Below the pieces are notes generated by a model. That model ran no database searches, was not told where the DNA came from, and saw only the letters and a program-made list of their open reading frames with translations. A DNA stretch of 64,000 nucleotides. It comes from Pseudomonas fluorescens (lineage in GTDB: Bacteria; Pseudomonadota; Gammaproteobacteria; Pseudomonadales; Pseudomonadaceae). Below, piece after piece: positions 59,943 to 64,000 of the stretch. Position 1 is the first letter of the stretch, and the number at the start of each line of letters is the position of its first letter. The stretch lies in the NCBI GenBank assembly GCA_902825215.1, contig LR782234.1:4402001-4466000 (forward strand), in the 5' to 3' direction. A program made the translations under genes and the position numbers.

Positions 59943-60659
59943 TTAGCTGGCTTTTTTGTCGGCCATGACTTTCGGGTAAAACCGTTTTATCGCAAGGTCG
60001 GCATTGTCGATCAGGGTCATGCAGGCCCACACGCCGCGCGTTGAGTCGCGGGCGGCGATGGCGTCGGCCATGTCTTTGTGGATCGGTAACGTGCGGCGCA
60101 GTTCATCCGGGTCGGCGGCCGACACTTCGAACGACACCGCGAGCAGCGCGCCGAGGGCCGGGACCATCTGTTCGATAAATTGATTATGGCTGGCGGCGAG
60201 AATGCATTCATGGAAGGCCTGGTCGGCGCGGTTGTAATCGATGCCGCTGTCCACCGCGCGTTCAAGCGCGTGATAGGCCATTGTCACTGCTTCGATCTGC
60301 TCCGGGGTTGCGCGTTCGCAGGCCCAGCGCACCGCCATCGGTTCGATGGTGCGACGCAGATCGAGCAGGTCGTCGACGAAGTTCTCCGGCAAACCATTGC
60401 GCGACAGCCAGCCGACCACTTGCGGATCGAACAGGTTCCAGCGCCGCACCGGCAAGACTCGCGTGCCGACTTTCGGCCCGACTTCGAGCATGCCTTTGGC
60501 AACGAGGGTTTTGATCGCTTCGCGAATCACCGTGCGGCTGACCCCGAGCTGTTCGCCCAGATCCGCCTCGACCTTGATGGTCTGCCCCGGCCGCACCTGG
60601 CCCGCGGCGATCCAGCTGCCCAGCCAGTCAACGGTTGACGCATGAAAGCTGCTGGACAT
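59943..60659 (-). CDS. FadR-type GntR regulator (DgoR-like)
   Basis: This protein of about 238 residues has a GntR winged helix (about 10-75; VEADLGEQLGVSRTVIREAI, KTLVAKGMLEVGPKVGTRVL) and an FCD ligand domain (about 95-225; LRRTIEPMAVRWACERATPE, FHECILAASHNQFIEQMVPA). The WNLFDPQVVGWL and RRTIEPMAVRWA features resemble E. coli DgoR, a galactonate sensor. GAGG lies close to the ATG at 60659. It opens the sugar cluster and probably controls araFGH and itself via the TCATACGA-type site. Confidence 0.9.
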   Translation of the reverse strand: MSSSFHASTVDWLGSWIAAGQVRPGQTIKVEADLGEQLGVSRTVIREAIKTLVAKGMLEVGPKVGTRVLPVRRWNLFDPQVVGWLSRNGLPENFVDDLLDLRRTIEPMAVRWACERATPEQIEAVTMAYHALERAVDSGIDYNRADQAFHECILAASHNQFIEQMVPALGALLAVSFEVSAADPDELRRTLPIHKDMADAIAARDSTRGVWACMTLIDNADLAIKRFYPKVMADKKAS

Positions 60660-60701
60660 GAACACCTCAAAGCGGTTCGCGATGGGTGAACACGCTAATC
60701 A

Positions 60702-60714
60702 TCATACGAATAAC
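60702..60714. promoter_or_regulatory. candidate GntR autoregulatory operator
   Basis: TCATACGAATAAC upstream of the GntR gene contains one intact half of the 57789-57801 palindrome. On the minus strand, TCGTATGATGATT matches the araF upstream site over 13 nt. Confidence 0.5.
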
Positions 60715-60751
60715 AGTCAACGAGATTTTTTCAGGCGTATCAAAAATCCAA

Positions 60752-60841
60752 TGTGGGAGCGAGCCTGCTCGCGAAAGCGGTATTTCAGTCAACATTGAAA
60801 GTGACTGATGCACCGCTTTCGCGAGCAGGCTCGCTCCCACA
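60752..60841. repeat. REPIN, GCGAGCAGGCTCGC type
   Basis: A full inverted pair lies just upstream of the GntR promoter region, at the edge between the sugar cluster and the DUF1285 gene. Confidence 0.95.
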
Positions 60842-60853
60842 CGGGGTTTAGTT

Positions 60854-61414
60854 CTAGGGTTCGAGGCCGATGCGAAAGAACTCGCCGCCGCTCCACACGC
60901 CCAGCCAGCGCTGGCCATCGATTTCACGGCTGACGGCCAGTTCCACCAACTCGTAGAACACATTGCGGTGGATCAGCGCTTCAAGATTAGTGCGCACATG
61001 CACATAAGGCGCGGGTTCCTGCGTGGTCGGATCAATCTCGACACGCAGCGGATGCTCAGGCCCGGCCTCGGTCGTTTCGTCAACGTTGGTGGTGAAGCGC
61101 AGCACTTGCGCGTCGCCCTCACCTTCCACCTCAACGGCGATCGCCACGAACGGCGCGTCGTCGACCTTGATGCCGACCTTCTCGACCGGGGTAATCAGGA
61201 AATAATCATCGCCGTCGCGGCGGATGATCGTCGAGAACAGCTTGACCATCGGCTTGCGCCCGATCGGCGTGCCCAGGTAATACCAGGTGCCGTCGCGGGC
61301 GATGCGCATGTCGATGTCGCCGCAGAAGTCCGGGTTCCACAAGTGCACCGGCGGCAGGCCTTTGGTTTTGGGGATCTGTCCCAACAGGTCATTGGCTTTT
61401 TGCGGGCCACTCAT
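60854..61414 (-). CDS. DUF1285 domain-containing protein
   Basis: This 186-residue soluble protein has the family features GLPPVHLWNPDFCGDIDMRI, TWYYLGTPIGRKPMVKLFST, DYFLITPVEKVGIKVDD and a C-terminal WLGVWSGGEFFRIG. AGGAGG precedes the ATG. Function is unknown. The fold is a small beta-rich domain and the protein is not exported. It lies 15 bp downstream of the DUF4823 lipoprotein gene, so the two are likely cotranscribed. Confidence 0.92.
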   Translation of the reverse strand: MSGPQKANDLLGQIPKTKGLPPVHLWNPDFCGDIDMRIARDGTWYYLGTPIGRKPMVKLFSTIIRRDGDDYFLITPVEKVGIKVDDAPFVAIAVEVEGEGDAQVLRFTTNVDETTEAGPEHPLRVEIDPTTQEPAPYVHVRTNLEALIHRNVFYELVELAVSREIDGQRWLGVWSGGEFFRIGLEP

Positions 61415-61429
61415 GGCGTCCTCCTTCGG

Positions 61430-62035
61430 TTATTGGTTGCCGATCCCCAGCAAGCTGCGCGCGTATTGCGCCAGTGGCGGGCCGATCAGGTCTTCAGGCT
61501 TGTTGTCGTGGAACGTCAGTAAACCGCCACGACTTTTGATCCGTGCAGTATCAATCAAATACTGGGTGCTGGTCTCGATCAACATGATCTGAATCACCCC
61601 GCCGTCGATACCGAGGCGGTCGACCGCTTCCTGATCGAGCCACTCATCGGAGTTGCCGATGCGGTCATCAGCCTTGGCGAAACGCGTGTACAGCAAGTAA
61701 TGCGCGCCGGCATCGCGAGCTTCACCCATGGCCTGGTCGAGGCCTTCGGGAGCGCGGGCGCGGCGGACCATCGGGAAGTACTCGACAAAACCCTTGAAGG
61801 CTTCTTCGGCAACTACGTTAGGTCGCGGGTAAGAACCGCCCGGCGGTGCAAAAGCGCCCTGAGCGATGTAGATGAACGAGTCCGGCTGAATGCGGAAGTT
61901 GTTCACGCGACGGCTGTCGCTGTGGTCCAGCAAACCGGCATCGCTCATCTGGTAGCGAGTGCCTTCGGCCATATCGCTGACAGTCATACAGCCGCCAAGC
62001 GCCAAAACGGCCAGCAGCAAAACCAGGCTACGCAT
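61430..62035 (-). CDS. DUF4823 domain lipoprotein
   Basis: The ATG at 62035 follows GGAGGAAT and opens a lipoprotein signal LVLLLAVLALGGC (Cys16). The 201-residue protein has the DUF4823 segments RIQPDSFIYIAQGAFAPPGG and AGAHYLLYTRFAKADDRIGN. An envelope lipoprotein of unknown function, it may act with the cytoplasmic DUF1285 protein encoded next to it only in the genetic sense. An in-frame extension upstream reads into REP sequence and is rejected. Confidence 0.88.
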   Translation of the reverse strand: MRSLVLLLAVLALGGCMTVSDMAEGTRYQMSDAGLLDHSDSRRVNNFRIQPDSFIYIAQGAFAPPGGSYPRPNVVAEEAFKGFVEYFPMVRRARAPEGLDQAMGEARDAGAHYLLYTRFAKADDRIGNSDEWLDQEAVDRLGIDGGVIQIMLIETSTQYLIDTARIKSRGGLLTFHDNKPEDLIGPPLAQYARSLLGIGNQ

Positions 62036-62126
62036 CCTATTCCTCCAAAGGCCGGTGACGGAAAACCGGCGAATGGCCGTTGAATGCAGCTTTTGCGCCA
62101 GCTCGGGAAATTCAGCGCCAGAGGCA

Positions 62127-62190
62127 TTCGCGAGCAGGCTCGCTCCCACCTAGGAATGCATCCCCCTGTGGGAGCGAGCCTGCTCGCGAA
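62127..62190. repeat. REPIN, GCGAGCAGGCTCGC type
   Basis: An inverted pair with a 16-nt spacer lies between the moaA stop and the DUF4823 promoter. Confidence 0.95.
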
Positions 62191-62199
62191 GGCGGTAAT

Positions 62200-63168
62200 T
62201 CAGCCGCCGATAATCTTCATGACTGTCGCACCACCGGAAAACGCCACCTCCTGCTTGTCCCCCAGCGCCTTGATCAGCAAGCGCTGCAACGCCGGCAGTG
62301 CCTCATGCCGCGGCTTGTCGAGCAGATCGCCGACATAGTGGCGGTTGCTCGACGACAGGCAGCCATGCAACCAACCGGTCGAAGACAGGCGCAGGCGCGA
62401 GCAGGTCCGGCAGAACGGTACGCTTTCATTGGCGATCACGCCGAAGTTACCCAGACCGGGAATCGCGTAACGAACCGCCGTGGCATCGATCGGCGCATCG
62501 GTCTGCGCGTACTCGTAGCGCTCGCCGATCAGGCTGAGCAGTTGCTCGAGGCTGACGAACTGCTGCAGGAACGCATTGGAATCCTTGGCCAGATGGCCCA
62601 TGCGCATCAGTTCGATGAAGCGCAGTTCGAATCCGCGTTCGAGGAAGTAATCGAGCAGCGGCATCACCTGATCGAGGTTCTGCCCGCGCAACGGCACCAT
62701 GTTGACCTTGATCTTCATGCCCGCCGCGGCAGCCTGCTGCATGCCGTCGAGCACGCTGGCCAGATCACCGCCACGAGCGATGCTGCGGAAGGCTGCCGGG
62801 TCAAGGGTATCGAGGGAAACGTTGATGCGGCGCAAACCGGCATCGACAAGCAAGGGGAGTTTTTTCGTCAGGAGCTGGCCGTTGGTGGTCAGGCTGATGT
62901 CGTCCAGGCCCATCTTGCCGACGGCGCTCATGAACGATTCGAGTTTGGGGCTGACCAGCGGCTCGCCGCCGGTGATGCGCAAGCGCTCGATGCCAGCCGC
63001 TTCGATCAGATACGCCACGCCGCGGGCCATGGCTTCGGCCGACAGCTCATCCTGCGCCGCCACCAGCCGCTTGCCGTTCGGCACGCAGTAGGTACAGGCG
63101 TAATTGCAGGCGGAAGTCAGGCTGATGCGCAAATTGCGAAAACGCCTGCCTTGACGGTCAACGATCAT
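62200..63168 (-). CDS. moaA: GTP 3',8-cyclase MoaA
   Basis: This 322-residue radical SAM enzyme makes the first step of molybdenum cofactor synthesis. The SAM cluster motif is CNYACTYC (Cys21, Cys25, Cys28). The C-terminal second cluster cysteines are in PFCRTCSRLRLSSTGWLHGC, and the protein ends in the essential Gly-Gly (KIIGG). Start ATG 63168 has GGAG upstream, and the GTG two codons earlier lies too close to it. No other moa genes are adjacent. An inverted repeat lies 29 bp upstream. Confidence 0.95.
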   Translation of the reverse strand: MIVDRQGRRFRNLRISLTSACNYACTYCVPNGKRLVAAQDELSAEAMARGVAYLIEAAGIERLRITGGEPLVSPKLESFMSAVGKMGLDDISLTTNGQLLTKKLPLLVDAGLRRINVSLDTLDPAAFRSIARGGDLASVLDGMQQAAAAGMKIKVNMVPLRGQNLDQVMPLLDYFLERGFELRFIELMRMGHLAKDSNAFLQQFVSLEQLLSLIGERYEYAQTDAPIDATAVRYAIPGLGNFGVIANESVPFCRTCSRLRLSSTGWLHGCLSSSNRHYVGDLLDKPRHEALPALQRLLIKALGDKQEVAFSGGATVMKIIGG

Positions 63169-63196
63169 GGTCACTCCGGCGATGGAAAATCGAGCG

Positions 63197-63228
63197 GCTA
63201 AAACTTGACTCAGAACTCAAGTTTTAGC
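63197..63228. repeat. perfect 12-bp inverted repeat upstream of moaA
   Basis: GCTAAAACTTGA (63197-63208) and TCAAGTTTTAGC (63217-63228) face each other across an 8-nt loop. There is no T run, so it is not a standard terminator. It could be an operator or an mRNA leader hairpin for moaA. Confidence 0.7.
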
Positions 63229-63305
63229 AAGCCCTATGCCTGAGTATATTCCTGCGGTATTGCGACCTGTAGCGAAATCATGGCGCGATAAGCCGGCTGA
63301 ATGGC

Positions 63306-63944
63306 TCAGCTGCTTGGCGTTTCCGGGTCGCGCTTGCGCTTGTTGCCCATGCGCACGCCAATGTCCATCAGGAACTGGAAGAAGCCTTCCTGATCTTCCA
63401 GCACATTGCTCCAGAACGGCGAGTGGTACAGCGCGACTGCGCCGTGCACCAACGCCCAGGCAGCGCAGTAATGGAAGTACGGCGGCACGTCTTCCAGCTT
63501 GCCTTCGCTGATGCGGCCCTTGATCAACAGCGTCAGGCGTTCGAAGTTCGAGGCACGGATCTTGTGCAGCTCCTCGACCATTTCCGGCACCTGATTGCCT
63601 TTGACGACCTTCTCTTCGAGACGGTCGAACAGGCGATAGCGCTGCGGGTCACGCATGCGAAATTCGAAGTAGGCGCGCGACAGCGCTTCCTTGTCCTTGT
63701 CGACGTCAGCCGAATGCAGCAGCTCGTTCAAATCGCGCTCGTAATCGAGCATCAGGCGCAGATAGATCTCGGCCTTGGATTTGAAGTGCTTGTAGATCGT
63801 GCCTTTGCCGATACCCACGGCATCCGCAATCATCTCGACGGTGACACTGTCTTCACCCTGGTCGAGGAACAGCTTGAGCGCGGTATCGAGAATTTCCTGC
63901 TCGCGGCGACGAAACTCACGGACCTTACGAGGTTCTTTGTGCAT
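63306..63944 (-). CDS. TetR/AcrR family transcriptional regulator
   Basis: The 212 residues carry an N-terminal TetR helix-turn-helix (about 15-60; ILDTALKLFLDQGEDSVTVE, then MIADAVGIGKGTIYKHFKSK) and an all-helical ligand domain (RDPQRYRLFDRLEEKVVKGN, YFHYCAAWALVHGAVALYHS). It lies 131 bp upstream of moaA on the same strand. Neither target nor ligand can be deduced. The C-terminus is basic (GNKRKRDPETPSS). Confidence 0.93.
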   Translation of the reverse strand: MHKEPRKVREFRRREQEILDTALKLFLDQGEDSVTVEMIADAVGIGKGTIYKHFKSKAEIYLRLMLDYERDLNELLHSADVDKDKEALSRAYFEFRMRDPQRYRLFDRLEEKVVKGNQVPEMVEELHKIRASNFERLTLLIKGRISEGKLEDVPPYFHYCAAWALVHGAVALYHSPFWSNVLEDQEGFFQFLMDIGVRMGNKRKRDPETPSS

Positions 63945-64000
63945 AAGAAAAGGTCTGAAGGGTCAAAATACGAAGCCGCGTATTATGCCTAACTTGCGCA

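Noticed and set aside
61430..62149. Longer N-terminus for the DUF4823 lipoprotein
   Set aside because: The extension is encoded by REPIN sequence and would mask the lipoprotein signal. The ATG at 62035 has a strong GGAGGA.
4389..62190. CRISPR array suggested by many short repeats
   Set aside because: The repeats are inverted pairs scattered over tens of kilobases, not direct repeats with regular unique spacers, and there are no cas genes.
63204..63221. Anr/FNR box inside the moaA palindrome
   Set aside because: TTGA and TCAA halves are separated by 8 nt instead of the 6 nt of TTGAT-N4-ATCAA.
63175..63305. Moco riboswitch upstream of moaA
   Set aside because: The intergenic space holds only one simple palindrome. 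The multi-stem Moco aptamer architecture is not visible.
1..64000. Prophage or transposon island
   Set aside because: No integrase, transposase, terminase or tRNA-flanked attachment site was found. The AT-rich patch at 43-44.4 kb is confined to the PAAR cassette.

Overview
This window is a stretch of a Pseudomonas chromosome, most likely from the P. fluorescens group. It is GC-rich and densely coded. The left end keeps the gene order I recall for PAO1 PA0854-PA0860: fumC, DUF2059, bolA, trhO, DsbA-family protein, ABC exporter. It also carries the pseudomonad NAGGN osmolyte operon, a CsrA-family regulator, the ETF/ETF-QO locus with a PsrA-type box, and at least twelve REP-type inverted-repeat pairs (REPINs) of two main sequence types between genes. 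No rRNA, tRNA, CRISPR array, transposase or prophage gene was recognised.

Region by region. 0-5.5 kb: ABC exporter (cut by the window edge), DsbA-like thiol oxidoreductase, tRNA hydroxylase TrhO, BolA, DUF2059 protein, fumarase C and an EamA/DMT transporter. 5.6-11 kb: DUF6316 protein, thiolase, polyphosphate:AMP phosphotransferase and bifunctional MnmC. 10.9-15.8 kb: a 1609-residue leucine-rich-repeat protein ending in a NEL-type E3 ubiquitin ligase domain, a probable host-directed effector. 16-20.9 kb: the NAGGN dipeptide operon. 21-31.5 kb: YheU, CsrA, YnfA, an SDR, DUF3309, an LTA-synthase-like membrane sulfatase, a START protein, a YkgJ protein, a MocR regulator, a block of nested repeats, then a lipoprotein/OmpA pair and a periplasmic binding protein. 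31.5-35.5 kb: etfBA divergent from ETF-QO. 35.6-37.8 kb: an AraC regulator divergent from a zinc alcohol dehydrogenase.

37.8-43.1 kb is a galactonate catabolic operon (dgoK, dgoA, dgoD, an MFS galactonate-type transporter, an IclR regulator). 43.1-45.5 kb is a visibly more AT-rich PAAR/lipase/lipoprotein cassette that looks like an orphan type VI secretion effector-immunity module. 45.7-49.5 kb has a GNAT, an HD hydrolase, an MFS transporter and three small stress-type proteins. 49.6-53.9 kb is a nucleoside-type module resembling E. coli yegTUVW: GntR/HutC regulator, ADP-ribosylglycohydrolase, purine-cytosine permease, PfkB kinase. 54.1-60.7 kb is a sugar oxidation cluster: AraFGH ABC importer, SDR sugar dehydrogenase, SMP-30 lactonase and a DgoR-like GntR regulator. 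60.8-64 kb: DUF1285, DUF4823 lipoprotein, MoaA and a TetR regulator.

The main systems-level observation is that the dgo operon and the 54-60 kb sugar cluster are joined by near-identical promoters. Each has TTGAGA, an 18-nt spacer and TATAGT, with an ATCCCA-N5-TG(G/A)GAT palindrome exactly 13 nt upstream of the -35 box. Together the two loci would encode a complete De Ley-Doudoroff route: sugar uptake, dehydrogenase, lactonase, galactonate dehydratase, KDGal kinase, KDPGal aldolase. The second promoter is followed by a 50-codon leader ORF whose first codons mirror dgoK, and by an intrinsic terminator ahead of the dehydrogenase gene. This is a candidate attenuator built from a duplicated dgo promoter.
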